From the NCBI RefSeq assembly GCF_026041215.1, contig NZ_JAPEIQ010000013.1, positions 310,001 to 374,000 of the forward strand: a stretch of DNA of 64,000 nucleotides, read 5' to 3'. Shown piece after piece: positions 11,350 through 21,203 of the stretch. Source of the DNA: Hoyosella sp. YIM 151337 (GTDB taxonomy: Bacteria; Actinomycetota; Actinomycetes; Mycobacteriales; Mycobacteriaceae). The position numbers were made by a program, and so were the translations under genes. Below the pieces are notes generated by a model, which had not been told where the DNA came from, ran no database searches, and saw only the letters and a list, made by a program, of their open reading frames with translations. How positions within the stretch are numbered: the stretch's first letter is position 1; every line of letters begins with the position of its first letter.

Positions 11350-12321
11350 GTGCTATCGCGTACCTACCTCAGTCTGGTCGACCGTCTGCCGCTGCCTTCG
11401 CCGAGAACCCAACGGATCATTGCGATCCTCGTGATCCTCACCCAGGCAGGTATTGCGGTCACCGGGTCTATCGTGCGTGTGACGGCTTCGGGGCTCGGCT
11501 GCCCGACGTGGCCGCAGTGCTTCCCCGGTTCGTTCACGCCTGTGCCGGTGGAGGAAGTGGCGACGCTGCACCAGCTGGTGGAGTTCGGGAACCGGCTGCT
11601 CACGTTCGTCGTGGTCGCTGCCGCGATCGCGGTGGTACTGGCGGTTACGCGTGCGCGGCGCCGGCGGGAAGTGATCGCGTATGCGTGGATCATGCCGCTC
11701 TCCACGCTGCTCCAAGCAGTGATCGGCGGTATCACGGTTCTTACCGGCCTGCTGTGGTGGACGGTGGCAGTGCACCTGCTGGTGTCGATGGCCATGGTGT
11801 GGATCGCGGTCGTTCTCTACAACAAGATTTCTGAGCCCGACGAGGGGACTGCGCACCGCGTTGTGCCAAAGCCGCTGCGCGGTCTTACTGCCGTGTCCGG
11901 TGTGGCGCTAGCCGCAGTGCTCGTTGCGGGGACCATGGTCACGGGCGCTGGCCCACATGCGGGAGACCCCGATGTGGATCGTTTGGAAGTGGAGATTGTC
12001 ACTCTCGCCCACCTGCATTCACAGCTCACTGTCGCCTACGTCGCACTGCTCATCGGCCTGACTTTCGCGCTGTTCGCAGTGGCCGCGCCGCGGAACGTAA
12101 TTCGGATCCTGTACACCGTCATCGGTATCGCGGCAGCTCAGGCGGCCCTCGGAGTCATCCAGTACTTTATGCAGGTGCCCGCTTACCTGGTTCCGATACA
12201 CATCGCGGGTGCGGCGGCATGCACCGCCGCGACCGCCGCGCTGTGGTCGAGCATGTCGGTACGAACTACGAATTCGCTAGCCAGCCAGCCATCCGGCGTG
12301 CGTGTTCCGGAGCCGGTGTAG
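11350..12321 (+). CDS. ctaA: Heme A synthase (CtaA/COX15 family)
   Basis: CtaA oxidises the C8 methyl of heme O to give heme A for aa3 cytochrome oxidase. The 323-residue protein has eight hydrophobic segments. The first periplasmic loop has GLGCPTWPQC with the cysteine pair seen in bacterial CtaA, followed by the heme-ligand segment HQLVEFGNR. The second half repeats the pattern with HLHSQL and HIAGAA histidines. The heme O synthase gene ctaB lies about 1.3 kb downstream on the opposite strand, so both steps of heme A synthesis are in this region. The last 56 bases overlap a convergent gene. Confidence 0.93.
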   Translation: MLSRTYLSLVDRLPLPSPRTQRIIAILVILTQAGIAVTGSIVRVTASGLGCPTWPQCFPGSFTPVPVEEVATLHQLVEFGNRLLTFVVVAAAIAVVLAVTRARRRREVIAYAWIMPLSTLLQAVIGGITVLTGLLWWTVAVHLLVSMAMVWIAVVLYNKISEPDEGTAHRVVPKPLRGLTAVSGVALAAVLVAGTMVTGAGPHAGDPDVDRLEVEIVTLAHLHSQLTVAYVALLIGLTFALFAVAAPRNVIRILYTVIGIAAAQAALGVIQYFMQVPAYLVPIHIAGAAACTAATAALWSSMSVRTTNSLASQPSGVRVPEPV

Positions 12322-12595
12322 CCGTTGACGTGAGCTCACGGTCCCACTCTGCTGCCTCAAGGTCGGGCACCGCGTCCACCACGGCCTTCGCTGCCTCCAT
12401 GTTCGGTACAACCTGGTCGCCCATGACCCCGTCGGCGCCGACGAGCGTGATGCGCACACCAATGCGCCCAAGGTTTTGCAACACCGCTTTTGCGGAACCG
12501 CCGTGGTCTTTTATGAATTCCCGAACGGCGGGGAGCACCCCGCTGGGGATAACGGGGCCTGCGCCTTCGGTGGCCGATTTCTGCTGGTCACTCAT
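12266..12595 (-). CDS. Conserved hypothetical protein overlapping ctaA end
   Basis: A 109-residue protein starting MSDQQKSATEG, without signal peptide or membrane segment. The middle resembles a small alpha/beta domain (AVREFIKDHGGSAKAVLQNLG, then ITLVGADGVMGDQVV). I recognise no function. It is encoded convergently to ctaA and its last 56 bases lie inside the ctaA coding region. The chosen ATG has a TAGCCT hexamer seven bases upstream, so it may be leaderless; an 11-residue extension is possible but less likely. Its coding quality (third-position GC and helical periodicity) suggests a real gene. Confidence 0.7.
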   Translation of the reverse strand: MSDQQKSATEGAGPVIPSGVLPAVREFIKDHGGSAKAVLQNLGRIGVRITLVGADGVMGDQVVPNMEAAKAVVDAVPDLEAAEWDRELTSTATPAPEHARRMAGWLANS

Positions 12596-12602
12596 GGCGT
12601 AA

Positions 12603-12608
12603 AGGCTA
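12603..12608 (-). promoter_or_regulatory. -10 hexamer for the convergent hypothetical gene
   Basis: On the minus strand TAGCCT lies seven bases before the ATG of the small conserved gene, with no Shine-Dalgarno sequence. This is leaderless geometry. Confidence 0.4.
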
Positions 12609-12684
12609 CCTGGAACGGTAGGCGCCACGCGCTAGGGGGCTGTGCTGCTAGCGGCACGCCGGTGGCCGGGTGTAGAAATCGATC

Positions 12685-13650
12685 ATGCGCGCAATCCAGG
12701 TGACACAACTCGGCGGCCCTGAGGTTCTTCAGCCAGCAGAGGTGCCCGACCCCATGCCCGGTGCGGGAGAGCTGCTTGTTCGTACTGACGCGATTGGCGT
12801 CAATTTCATCGACGTGTACTTTCGCACCGGCGTCTACAGCACCGAACTGCCGTACATACCCGGCAAGGAGGCAACCGGAACGATCGTGGATATGGCCGAC
12901 GGGGTGACAGGTTTCTCGGTCGGCGATCGAGTTGCCTGGGCCTTAACGCCTAGCAGCTACGCAGAGCTCGTGCGTGTGCCAGTCTCAGCGGCCGTACCGG
13001 TTCCCGCCGGGATCGATCCAGCCGTCGCGGCGTCAGCGCTGCTGCAGGGGATGACAGCGCACTACCTCCTCACCTCCGTGTACGCCGTGCAGGAGGGCGA
13101 CACCATCCTGGTTCACGCTGGGGCTGGCGGCGTGGGGCTGTTGCTCACGCAGCTCGCGGTTGCTCGCGGCGCCCGCGTCATCACAACCGTTTCGACGGAG
13201 GAAAAGGCGGCGCTATCCAGGGAATCGGGCGCCACGGAAGTGCTGCGGTACAGCAGCGACATTTCCGCGAAGGTGCGTGAGCTCACCGACGGTGAGGGTG
13301 TTGCCGCGGTGTATGACGGCGTCGGCAAAGACACCTTCGACGCGAGCCTTGACTCCGTGCGCGTGCGGGGCACGCTTGCGCTCTACGGTGCCGCGAGCGG
13401 ACCAGTGCCTCCGTTTGACCCGCAGCGCCTCAACGCGGCCGGATCGGTCTTCCTCGCCCGTCCCTCGCTCGCACATTTTGTGCGGACACGCGCGGAACTG
13501 ATGTGGCGGTCGGAGGAGATCTTCACGGCCCTCGCTAGTGGCGATGTGCGCTTGCGGATCGGAGCGGAGTATCCGCTCGCTCACGCTGCGGACGCGCATA
13601 GCGACCTCGAAGGACGCAAGACGACAGGCTCTATCGTCCTGGTTCCGTGA
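12685..13650 (+). CDS. Zeta-crystallin-type quinone oxidoreductase
   Basis: A 321-residue NADPH-dependent oxidoreductase of the medium-chain dehydrogenase/reductase superfamily. It lacks the catalytic zinc cysteine and histidine of alcohol dehydrogenases, as quinone reductases do. The family marker NFIDVYFRTGVY is at about residues 40-51, and the NADPH-binding HAGAGGVGLLLTQLA at about 141-155. It matches Rv1454c (qor) in place, between ctaA and ctaB. The ATG has no obvious ribosome site. The physiological substrate is not known. Confidence 0.88.
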   Translation: MRAIQVTQLGGPEVLQPAEVPDPMPGAGELLVRTDAIGVNFIDVYFRTGVYSTELPYIPGKEATGTIVDMADGVTGFSVGDRVAWALTPSSYAELVRVPVSAAVPVPAGIDPAVAASALLQGMTAHYLLTSVYAVQEGDTILVHAGAGGVGLLLTQLAVARGARVITTVSTEEKAALSRESGATEVLRYSSDISAKVRELTDGEGVAAVYDGVGKDTFDASLDSVRVRGTLALYGAASGPVPPFDPQRLNAAGSVFLARPSLAHFVRTRAELMWRSEEIFTALASGDVRLRIGAEYPLAHAADAHSDLEGRKTTGSIVLVP

Positions 13651-13654
13651 GCGT

Positions 13655-14701
13655 TTACAGCCCGAGCAGTTGCGGCACTGTCGCGAACCCGAGAATCGAG
13701 TCGACAGCCAGGCCGAAAAAGACTGCGGCGAGGTAGTTATTCGACATCAGGAAAAGCCGCAGCGGCTTGACCGGCACCCCGGCTTTGACGCCCGCATATA
13801 GGCGGTGCGCCATGACCACGAACCAGACTCCCACCACGAGCGCAGTCAGCGCGTAGATCAGGCCTGTCCACCAGGCCAGCGCGAGCGTCGTCAGGACAGT
13901 GACCCACGTGTAAATGAGAATCCGCTTAGTCACTTCTTGTTCGCTCATGACGACGGGAAGCATCGGCACCCCGGCCGCGCGATAATCCTCTTTGTAGCGC
14001 ATCGCCAGTGCCCAGGTGTGCGGCGGTGTCCAGAAGAACACGATGAGGAACATCACCAGCGCCGGCCATTCCAGCGTGCCCGTGGCTGCCGCCCAGCCAA
14101 TCATCACGGGCATACAGCCCGCGGCGCCGCCCCACACGATGTTTTGCGCCGTGCGGCGCTTGAGAACCATCGTGTAGACGAAGATGTAGAACAGGATCGT
14201 GACCACGGCCAGGAGGGCTGCGAGGAGATTCGTCGCCCACCAGAACCAGGTGAAAGAAGCCACGCCGAGCGCGAGACCGAACACGAGCGCATGGGATGTG
14301 GGCACCGCCTGGCGCGCAAGCGGGCGCCGCGCTGTGCGTTTCATCACCTTGTCGATATCGGCGTCGACAACACAGTTCAGACTGTTCGCGCTGCCTGCCG
14401 CCATCGCTCCTCCGAACAGTGTGGCGAGGATGAGGAGCGGCTCTACGGAGCCGCGCGACGCGAGGAGCATCGCAGGAATCGTGGTCACGAGAAGAAGCTC
14501 GATTACGCGCGGCTTCGTGAGCGCCACATAGGCCAAAACTGTCCGGCTGATGCGCTGGAAGACACCGTCAGCCGCGGCGGGTGGAGCCTCGGCAGATTCA
14601 CCCCCGGGCGCGCTGACATGGCCGTTCTCACTGATGTCGTGAGATCCGCTATGTGCGCTGGGGGCGAAGCCGTGTCCGCCTGCCTGCGCCCTACTCCGCA
14701 C
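13655..14701 (-). CDS. ctaB: Protoheme IX farnesyltransferase (heme O synthase)
   Basis: CtaB adds a farnesyl group to heme b to give heme O, the substrate of CtaA. The protein is 348 residues with seven to nine membrane segments. The prenyltransferase motif [18 protein letters not shown] lies near residue 105, and the second aspartate-containing loop YKEDYRAAG near 235. The frame is open for another 130 codons upstream, but that runs into the tkt coding region. A GTG with AAGGAG five bases upstream is the best start. The first 45 residues are hydrophilic and variable. It is divergent from tkt. Confidence 0.92.
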   Translation of the reverse strand: MRSRAQAGGHGFAPSAHSGSHDISENGHVSAPGGESAEAPPAAADGVFQRISRTVLAYVALTKPRVIELLLVTTIPAMLLASRGSVEPLLILATLFGGAMAAGSANSLNCVVDADIDKVMKRTARRPLARQAVPTSHALVFGLALGVASFTWFWWATNLLAALLAVVTILFYIFVYTMVLKRRTAQNIVWGGAAGCMPVMIGWAAATGTLEWPALVMFLIVFFWTPPHTWALAMRYKEDYRAAGVPMLPVVMSEQEVTKRILIYTWVTVLTTLALAWWTGLIYALTALVVGVWFVVMAHRLYAGVKAGVPVKPLRLFLMSNNYLAAVFFGLAVDSILGFATVPQLLGL

Positions 14702-14867
14702 TACTTCTCCTTGCGATACCTGCTGGCCTGAGCGGGGCCCCGAGCCCCGGCCTGGCAGCCCGTGGATAGCCCTTTGATGGTAGACCGAGTGGACGACCCT
14801 GCCGAACCACGGTAACCCATCGCCAGATAGTGACGGCGCGCTGCCGCCGGATTCGGAGTCTTGCTGA

Positions 14868-14885
14868 TGTAATGGCACCATTACA
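14868..14885. promoter_or_regulatory. 18-bp inverted repeat between ctaB and tkt
   Basis: Perfect eight-base arms TGTAATGG and CCATTACA separated by CA. It lies about 85 bases upstream of the tkt start and about 167 upstream of the ctaB start, in a 268-base divergent gap. The symmetry and AT content in a GC-rich background suggest an operator for a dimeric regulator. Which protein binds is unknown; nothing else in the gap stands out. Confidence 0.5.
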
Positions 14886-14969
14886 GTTGGACCGGGTGTG
14901 CGCAACCGCGCCCGCGCCCGCAACTGCATCCAAAGCCCGTTCAGCCAGCACCCCAGGAGACGCTCGCCA

Positions 14970-17072
14970 GTGTCGGTTACAGACGAGATCCGCAGCCTGA
15001 CCACCCCAGACCTTCCCGACGACTGGACGGAGCTCGACACCAAAGCGGTCGACACTATCCGCGTGCTCGCGGCGGATGCGGTGCAGAATGTTGGCAACGG
15101 GCACCCCGGTACGGCGATGAGCCTCGCTCCCCTCGCGTACGTGTTGTATCAGCGTGTGATGCGTCACGACCCTGCTGATCCGAACTGGATCGGGCGTGAT
15201 CGTTTCGTGCTTTCATGCGGACACTCGAGCTTGACGCAGTATCTGCAGCTCTACCTCTCGGGGTACGGCCTCGAATTGGATGACCTCAAGGCGCTGCGCA
15301 CGTGGGGCAGCCTTACGCCGGGCCACCCTGAGTACGGCCATACTCCGGGCGTCGAAATCACCACTGGGCCGCTCGGCCAGGGCCTTGCGTCTGCGGTGGG
15401 CATGGCCATGGCTGCCCGGCGTGAGCGTGGCTTGTTCGATCCGGACACTCCGCAGGGTTCGAGCGTGTTCGATCATTTCGTGTACGTGATCGCGTCCGAC
15501 GGTGACATCCAGGAAGGCGTGACTTCGGAAGCGTCATCGATCGCAGGAGTGCAGGAACTCGGCAACCTTGTCGTCATCTACGACGACAACAAGATCTCCA
15601 TCGAAGACGACACGACCATCGCACTCGGCGAAGACGTCGCGAAGCGTTACGAGTCGTATGGGTGGCATGTGCAGAGCGTCGCGGGCGGTGAGAACGTGAC
15701 GGGCATCCTCGAAGCGATCGACAAGGCGAAAGCTGTCACCGACAAGCCGTCGATGATCGTCCTCCGCACCATCATCGGGTATCCGGCACCCAACAAGATG
15801 AACACTGGCGCATCGCACGGCGCTGCCCTCGGCGCGGATGAGGTGGCAGCAGTCAAGGAAGCCGTCGGTTTCGATCCGGAAAAGACGTTCGACGTCGATC
15901 CGGAGGTCATCGCACACACTCGCGAAGTCGTATCGCGGGGCGCGGCTGCCCGTGCTGAGTGGCAGAAGGCGTTCGACGCCTGGGCAGCGGGCGAGCCAGA
16001 ACGCAAGGCGCTGTTCGACCGCGTCACGGCCCGCAAGCTTCCCGATGGGTGGGAATCAGCGCTTCCCACGTGGGAACCGAGCGAATCCGGCATGGCCACA
16101 CGCAAAGCGTCTGGCAGCGTGCTCGCCGCGATCGGCCCGGTCCTGCCGGAGCTATGGGGCGGTTCGGCTGACCTCGCGGAGTCGAACAACACGACGATAA
16201 GCGGATCGGACTCTTTCGGTCCGGTATCGATCTCGACCAAGCACTGGAACGCCCACCCCTACGGACGCACCTTGCACTTCGGTGTGCGTGAGCACGCCAT
16301 GGGCTCAATCCTCAATGGCATCGCCCTTCATGGGCCTACCCGGCCGTACGGCGGAACGTTCCTCGTTTTCAGCGATTACATGCGCCCAGCGGTGCGGCTC
16401 GCGGCACTGATGCAGGTGCCGGCGCTGTATGTGTGGACTCACGATTCGATCGGTCTGGGTGAGGACGGACCTACGCACCAGCCGATCGAACAGCTCGCAG
16501 CGCTGCGCGCCATCCCCAACATGACTGTGATCCGCCCTGGTGACGCGAATGAGACATCGTTCGCGTGGAAGGCTGCACTCGAGCACCTCGATGGCCCGAC
16601 CGCGCTCGCGCTCACCCGCCAGAACATCCCGGTTCTCGACGGCACGCGCGAAAAGGCTCAGGAGGGCGTTAAGCGGGGGGCCTATGTGCTGTTCGAAGCT
16701 GAGGCCAGCGATGTTCAGGTCATCCTGATCGGTACCGGATCTGAACTGCAGTACGCCGTCCAGGCGCGCGCCGCACTCGAAGCGGAAGGCATTGGCACAC
16801 GAGTTGTTTCCGCGCCATGTCTCGACTGGTTCGATCAGCAGGATCGGGCCTATCAGGATCAGGTGCTGCCCCCGGCGGTTCGCGCTAGGGTGACTGTAGA
16901 GGCTGGGGTCGCGATGCCATGGCACAAGTACCTCGGGGCGTACGGTGAAGCTGTGTCGATCGAGCACTTCGGAGCATCCGCCGATTACAAGACGCTGTTC
17001 CGGGAGTTCGGTTTCAGGGCTGAAGCCGTTGAGTCGGCCGCGCGCCGCTCCCTCGAACGCGCTGGTGGCTAA
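14970..17072 (+). CDS. tkt: Transketolase
   Basis: Thiamine-diphosphate enzyme of 700 residues that moves two-carbon units in the pentose phosphate pathway. Visible features are the N-terminal [13 protein letters not shown], the ThDP/Mg motif SDGDIQEG with a downstream DDN, and the pyrimidine-binding half with [18 protein letters not shown] and the conserved [15 protein letters not shown]. The GTG start has an AGGAGA about ten bases upstream; the frame extends another 24 codons but the family start fits the GTG. The length equals that of mycobacterial Tkt. It starts the tkt-tal-pgl cluster. Confidence 0.96.
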   Translation: MSVTDEIRSLTTPDLPDDWTELDTKAVDTIRVLAADAVQNVGNGHPGTAMSLAPLAYVLYQRVMRHDPADPNWIGRDRFVLSCGHSSLTQYLQLYLSGYGLELDDLKALRTWGSLTPGHPEYGHTPGVEITTGPLGQGLASAVGMAMAARRERGLFDPDTPQGSSVFDHFVYVIASDGDIQEGVTSEASSIAGVQELGNLVVIYDDNKISIEDDTTIALGEDVAKRYESYGWHVQSVAGGENVTGILEAIDKAKAVTDKPSMIVLRTIIGYPAPNKMNTGASHGAALGADEVAAVKEAVGFDPEKTFDVDPEVIAHTREVVSRGAAARAEWQKAFDAWAAGEPERKALFDRVTARKLPDGWESALPTWEPSESGMATRKASGSVLAAIGPVLPELWGGSADLAESNNTTISGSDSFGPVSISTKHWNAHPYGRTLHFGVREHAMGSILNGIALHGPTRPYGGTFLVFSDYMRPAVRLAALMQVPALYVWTHDSIGLGEDGPTHQPIEQLAALRAIPNMTVIRPGDANETSFAWKAALEHLDGPTALALTRQNIPVLDGTREKAQEGVKRGAYVLFEAEASDVQVILIGTGSELQYAVQARAALEAEGIGTRVVSAPCLDWFDQQDRAYQDQVLPPAVRARVTVEAGVAMPWHKYLGAYGEAVSIEHFGASADYKTLFREFGFRAEAVESAARRSLERAGG

Positions 17073-17180
17073 AACGTGCCGGGAATGGCCCGTATGTCAA
17101 TATCTGGCACACGGGCCGCGGCTGGCATGGTCACCACGCCACAATTAGAAGCGGATTTCTTCTCTTAGGGGTGACCACTG

Positions 17181-18308
17181 ATGGCTCAGAATGAAAGACT
17201 CGCTGCTCTCAGCGCGGCGGGCGTGTCCGTGTGGCTTGACGATCTGTCACGCGAGCGCCTGAATTCAGGCAACCTCGCCGAACTCATCGAGACACGCAGT
17301 GTCGTCGGGGTTACGACCAATCCGACGATCTTTCAGGGTGCGCTGGCAAATGGCCACGCCTACGAGACGCAGTTGCGAGAACTTGTCAGCCGCGGTGCGG
17401 GCGTCGATGATGTGGTGCGCGAGCTCACGACCGACGATGTGCGCAGTGCTTGTGATCTGATGCTTCCGGTCTATGAGGCCACCGATGGGTCCGACGGTCG
17501 CGTTTCCATCGAGGTCGACCCACGCCTTGCACACGACACCGACCAGACCGTCGCGCAGGCTCGCGAATTGTGGAAGATCGTGGACCGGCCCAACCTGCTC
17601 ATCAAGATTCCCGCAACGATGGCCGGGCTGCCGGCGATCACGTCGGTCATCGCGGACGGGATCAGCGTCAACGTCACGCTGATCTTCTCCGTCGAGCGGT
17701 ATGAAGCTGTGATCGACGCTTATCTTGCTGGACTCCGGCAGGCGCAACAGTTGGGTCGTGACCTCTCCCGCATTCACTCTGTCGCGTCATTCTTCGTCTC
17801 CCGCGTGGACACTGAGATCGATGCCCGGCTCGAGCAGTCCGGCACCACCGCTGCTCTGGAACTCCGCGGCAAAGCTGGAGTTGCGAATGCCCGGCTGGCA
17901 TACGCCGCGTTCGAGGGCGCGTTCAGCGACGCCAGCGAACGCTGGAGCGAGCTGCGCTCGGCCGGCGCGAACGTGCAGCGCCCACTCTGGGCATCCACCG
18001 GTGTCAAGAATCCCGACTATCCGGACACGCTGTATGTCACGGAACTCGTCGCGCCTCACACCGTCAACACAATGCCCGAGAAGACGATGCAGGCTTTCGC
18101 AGACCACGGCGAGGTCCGCGGCGACATCGTGTCAGGCACTGCTGTGGAGGCTCAGGAGGTATTCACTGCGGTCGCAGACGCCGGCATCGACCTCGGCGAC
18201 GTTTTCCGCAAGTTGGAGGAAGAGGGCGTCGAGAAGTTCGCGACCTCTTGGGGCGAGTTGCTCACCGCAACGGCGGAGCAGATCGACTCCGCACGTCAGA
18301 TGTCGTAG
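17181..18308 (+). CDS. tal: Transaldolase
   Basis: Transfers dihydroxyacetone units between sugar phosphates in the non-oxidative pentose phosphate pathway. The 375-residue protein is of the long actinobacterial TalB-like type: [12 protein letters not shown] near the N-terminus, VTTNPTIFQ, the Schiff-base lysine in NLLIKIPAT and [12 protein letters not shown]. The ATG follows a GGGGTGA ribosome site. It lies 108 bases after tkt and 12 bases before pgl. In mycobacteria and corynebacteria zwf and opcA follow tal; here they do not. Confidence 0.96.
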   Translation: MAQNERLAALSAAGVSVWLDDLSRERLNSGNLAELIETRSVVGVTTNPTIFQGALANGHAYETQLRELVSRGAGVDDVVRELTTDDVRSACDLMLPVYEATDGSDGRVSIEVDPRLAHDTDQTVAQARELWKIVDRPNLLIKIPATMAGLPAITSVIADGISVNVTLIFSVERYEAVIDAYLAGLRQAQQLGRDLSRIHSVASFFVSRVDTEIDARLEQSGTTAALELRGKAGVANARLAYAAFEGAFSDASERWSELRSAGANVQRPLWASTGVKNPDYPDTLYVTELVAPHTVNTMPEKTMQAFADHGEVRGDIVSGTAVEAQEVFTAVADAGIDLGDVFRKLEEEGVEKFATSWGELLTATAEQIDSARQMS

Positions 18309-18320
18309 GAGGGCACGAGA

Positions 18321-19085
18321 ATGAACAGTGCCAGCCAGCCTCCGGAAGTCCTCGTATTTGATGACGGTCCCGCTGTGGCCTCTGCTGTGGCCGAGCGACT
18401 CACCGCCGCGATCGCGGGTGCGCAGCAGTCCCGCGGTATTGCACGCATCGCAATTACCGGCGGAAGCCTCGGAATCGCGGCGCTGCGCGCACTGCGCAGC
18501 GCCGCTGACCGCGTCGAATGGAACAAGCTCGAGATTTTCTGGGGTGACGAGCGCTTTCTGCCAGCGGGCCACGACGACCGCAACGATGCGCAGGCCGACG
18601 AGGCACTGCTCAAGCATGTGCCCGTCGACGCCGCGCGAATCTTTCGCATGCCGTCACTCGGTGACGGACAGGAACCGGGGACCGCACCGGACGTCGACAG
18701 CGGCGCGGCTGCGTATGAGCGCACACTCCGATCGCTTACCGCGGATGGCAGCGTCCCGCAGCTTGACGTTCATCTCCTCGGTATGGGGCCCGATGGCCAC
18801 ATCAACTCACTTTTCCCGGGCAAGGCCAATCTGAGCGAGCAGGAGAAGGCTGTCGCAGCCGAACATGACTCGCCCAAACCGCCGCCCGAGCGCATTACGC
18901 TGACGTACCCGGTGGTGAATAACTCTCGCCAGGTGTGGTTCGTGGTCGCGGGCGAGGACAAAGCGGGCAAGGTCGCTCAGGCAGTCCGTGACGGCATGAC
19001 CGATGATTGTCCCGCTGCCGGCGCGCACGGCCGCGATAACACGATTTGGTTTCTCGATAAGAAGGCAGCAGAACTTCTCCGGTGA
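18321..19085 (+). CDS. pgl: 6-phosphogluconolactonase
   Basis: Hydrolyses 6-phosphogluconolactone in the oxidative pentose phosphate pathway. The 254-residue protein is of the DevB/Pgl type within the NagB superfamily, with ITGGSLG near residue 50, the FWGDERFLP segment near 75 and the GMGPDGHINSLFPG motif near 155. A strong AGGAGG lies in the 12-base gap after the tal stop, so it is probably cotranscribed and well translated. Its usual upstream partners zwf and opcA are missing from this cluster. Confidence 0.95.
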   Translation: MNSASQPPEVLVFDDGPAVASAVAERLTAAIAGAQQSRGIARIAITGGSLGIAALRALRSAADRVEWNKLEIFWGDERFLPAGHDDRNDAQADEALLKHVPVDAARIFRMPSLGDGQEPGTAPDVDSGAAAYERTLRSLTADGSVPQLDVHLLGMGPDGHINSLFPGKANLSEQEKAVAAEHDSPKPPPERITLTYPVVNNSRQVWFVVAGEDKAGKVAQAVRDGMTDDCPAAGAHGRDNTIWFLDKKAAELLR

Positions 19086-19999
19086 AGCGACACGAACTCG
19101 TCAACCTTGCGATTTTCATCACGCTTGCTGGCGTGATGCTGTTTCGCGTTGGCAGTTTGTGGCCGGACGTCCCCGATGCAGGAGCCGTTTGGCGCCGTAT
19201 CGGTCTTGGCCTGTGCGCTGCCATGATCATCCCCGCGAGTGGCTGGGTTTCCCAGAACTTTCAGCGTCCCTCCGCAGGCTTCCTCGGCCGGGTGTACCTG
19301 GCGTTTGTTCTGCTCTCCATCATCATCGACGCGGTGACGGCGCGATACTTCGAAATGATCATGGGGATACTGTGGCTGCCGATCTTCTTCGGTGTCATTT
19401 ATCTGCTTCGCATCAACCGCTGGATCGACACGGTGACGCGTTCTCCCTCACGCGCCGTGGCCATAGAGAAGGCAACTCGGGCCGTCTCCTCGGGTGCCCG
19501 GAGCGTCCCCGGCCGACTGCCCGCTCGCCTGAACCGCCACGAGACAGTCAACGTTATCGTCGGTGTTGTACTCAGTATCACCGCCGCTTTCATGACCATT
19601 ACCCGCTGGCTCGAAGCCGACTACGGTGACGAAACATCACTCGCGGCGCAGTGGCAATCATGGGTACTCGCCGGGTGTTTCGTGGTGATCACCGTGATCG
19701 CGGCGTGGGGCGCGAGCAACTATGGGCGGCCCACCGTCGACTACGTGACGATCGTCTACGGAACCCTCGGCGCTGTCGCCGTCATCGGCTACCTCGTCAC
19801 CGAACGATTCACCAACGCGCTCACCATTGCGATCGCCACGCCACTGCTCCTCATTATCCTGCGGCTGCCGACGGTGCGCGGCTGGCTGGAAGCCTCGGTC
19901 AGCGACACGACCTTGAACCCAACCTTGGGGTCTTCCTACCGCCCGCCGAACCACGTACCAGCGGACGGCGCCGATAACCGCCCCAGCGGCGGCCACTGA
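19082..19999 (+). CDS. Conserved membrane protein of unknown function
   Basis: A 305-residue protein with about eight hydrophobic segments arranged in two halves of four, separated by a basic linker (residues about 115-150, rich in Arg and Ala). The C-terminal 40 residues are hydrophilic and proline-rich. No family motif is recognised. The GTG start overlaps the pgl stop by four bases (GTGA), so it is translationally coupled to the pentose phosphate genes. A strong terminator follows 13 bases after the stop. A role linked to sugar phosphate metabolism is not shown. Confidence 0.8.
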   Translation: MKRHELVNLAIFITLAGVMLFRVGSLWPDVPDAGAVWRRIGLGLCAAMIIPASGWVSQNFQRPSAGFLGRVYLAFVLLSIIIDAVTARYFEMIMGILWLPIFFGVIYLLRINRWIDTVTRSPSRAVAIEKATRAVSSGARSVPGRLPARLNRHETVNVIVGVVLSITAAFMTITRWLEADYGDETSLAAQWQSWVLAGCFVVITVIAAWGASNYGRPTVDYVTIVYGTLGAVAVIGYLVTERFTNALTIAIATPLLLIILRLPTVRGWLEASVSDTTLNPTLGSSYRPPNHVPADGADNRPSGGH

Positions 20000-20011
20000 C
20001 TCTGCAAGCAA

Positions 20012-20050
20012 CGAAACACCCCGGCTGCATTCAGCAGCCGGGGTGTTTCG
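20012..20050. terminator. Bidirectional 17-bp perfect hairpin terminator
   Basis: Two perfectly complementary 17-base arms around a five-base ATTCA loop, with GTTTCG at one end and its complement at the other. It lies between the convergent membrane protein gene and secG, so it can stop transcription from both sides. Perfect arms of this length with no coding function are strong evidence for a terminator. Confidence 0.9.
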
Positions 20051-20078
20051 TTTGCGTCAAGGCTTGACCGGGATGGGC

Positions 20079-20312
20079 TTACGCGTAACGAATATTGAGG
20101 CCCATGCCGACGATCGAAACGGCCCACACGATCGCGACGTAAATAGTCAGCCTGTCAAGGTTCTTCTCCGCGACGGTTGAACCAGACAAGCTAGACTGCA
20201 TGCCCCCACCGAAGAGTGACGACAAACCGCCACCCTTCGCCCGGTGCAAAAGAACCAGCAAGATCATAAGCACACTGGTAGAGACCAGAATGATGTCTAA
20301 AAACAGTGACAT
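20079..20312 (-). CDS. secG: Preprotein translocase subunit SecG
   Basis: A 77-residue SecG with two membrane helices flanking the conserved RAKGGGLSSLFGGG loop. It assists SecYE in export. The ATG with AAGGAC four bases upstream gives the same length as mycobacterial SecG; a six-residue extension is less likely. It is the last gene after gap-pgk-tpiA on the same strand, the order found in M. tuberculosis, and is separated from tpiA by about 105 bases. Confidence 0.93.
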   Translation of the reverse strand: MSLFLDIILVSTSVLMILLVLLHRAKGGGLSSLFGGGMQSSLSGSTVAEKNLDRLTIYVAIVWAVSIVGMGLNIRYA

Positions 20313-20417
20313 TGAAGTCCTTACGTCCACGTCGCGTCAGCGCCGGATCGGCGCCGGTGCCCGGTCGATACTACCTTCAGTACCGGGCGACTTCGAGCTA
20401 GAGGCCCCGTGTGTGCA

Positions 20418-21200
20418 TCAGAATGGACCGCCCGCGGCGATCGCGCATAATTGCGCGAAATCGTCTGCCTTGAGCGAGGCACCACCCACAAGGGCACCAT
20501 CGACGTCGGACTCGGCAACAATGCTGCCGACGTTCTTCGCGTTTACGGAGCCTCCGTACAAGACGCGGATCGCACCGGCCGTCTCGGGGGAGGCTATCCG
20601 CGACAGCTCCGAACGGATGGCAGCACACACTTCCTGAGCGTCGGCCGCTGACGCAACCTTGCCTGTGCCGATAGCCCACACAGGTTCGTAGGCGATGACG
20701 ATTTTCGTCAACTCCTTCTGCGTCAGATCTGCCAGCGAATTACGAAGCTGCGTCAGGTTGTACTCAACGTGTGTACCGGCCTCACGGATCTCAAGCCCCT
20801 CACCGATACAGATGATTGGCGTCATACCGTTCTTGAGCGCTGCCTTGGCTTTCTTCGACACCAGCTCATCGTCCTCGTTGTGGTAGGTGCGGCGCTCCGA
20901 GTGACCGACCACCACGTACTTGCAGCCCAGCTTGGCAAGCATGGGGCCGCTCACCTCACCGGTGAAGGCTCCGGAATCGTGCACACTCACATCTTGCGCC
21001 CCGTACGCGACTTTCAATTTGTCGCCTTCGACGAGAGTCTGAACGCTGCGAAGATCGGTGAATGGCGGAATCACCACGACATCGACCTTGTCGTAGTACT
21101 TGTCCGGCAGCGCGAATGCGATCTTCTGCACTAACGCGATCGCCTCAAGATGATTCATGTTCATCTTCCAGTTGCCGGCGATGAGCGGCTTACGAGGCAT
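20418..21200 (-). CDS. tpiA: Triosephosphate isomerase
   Basis: Interconverts dihydroxyacetone phosphate and glyceraldehyde 3-phosphate. The 260-residue TIM barrel has the N-terminal GNWKMN, the catalytic histidine in VVGHSERR, the catalytic glutamate in [11 protein letters not shown] and the phosphate-binding LYGGSVN. It starts three bases after the pgk stop, so gap, pgk and tpiA form one operon. Confidence 0.97.
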   Translation of the reverse strand: MPRKPLIAGNWKMNMNHLEAIALVQKIAFALPDKYYDKVDVVVIPPFTDLRSVQTLVEGDKLKVAYGAQDVSVHDSGAFTGEVSGPMLAKLGCKYVVVGHSERRTYHNEDDELVSKKAKAALKNGMTPIICIGEGLEIREAGTHVEYNLTQLRNSLADLTQKELTKIVIAYEPVWAIGTGKVASAADAQEVCAAIRSELSRIASPETAGAIRVLYGGSVNAKNVGSIVAESDVDGALVGGASLKADDFAQLCAIAAGGPF

Positions 21201-21203
21201 GCC

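Noticed and set aside
13655-15097. CtaB as a 480-residue protein
   Set aside because: The extension runs through the divergent promoter region into tkt; a GTG with AAGGAG gives a normal length.
17087-17117. Terminator hairpin between tkt and tal
   Set aside because: Arms are only seven bases (GGCCCGT/ACGGGCC) with a 17-base loop and no T-run; too weak to list.
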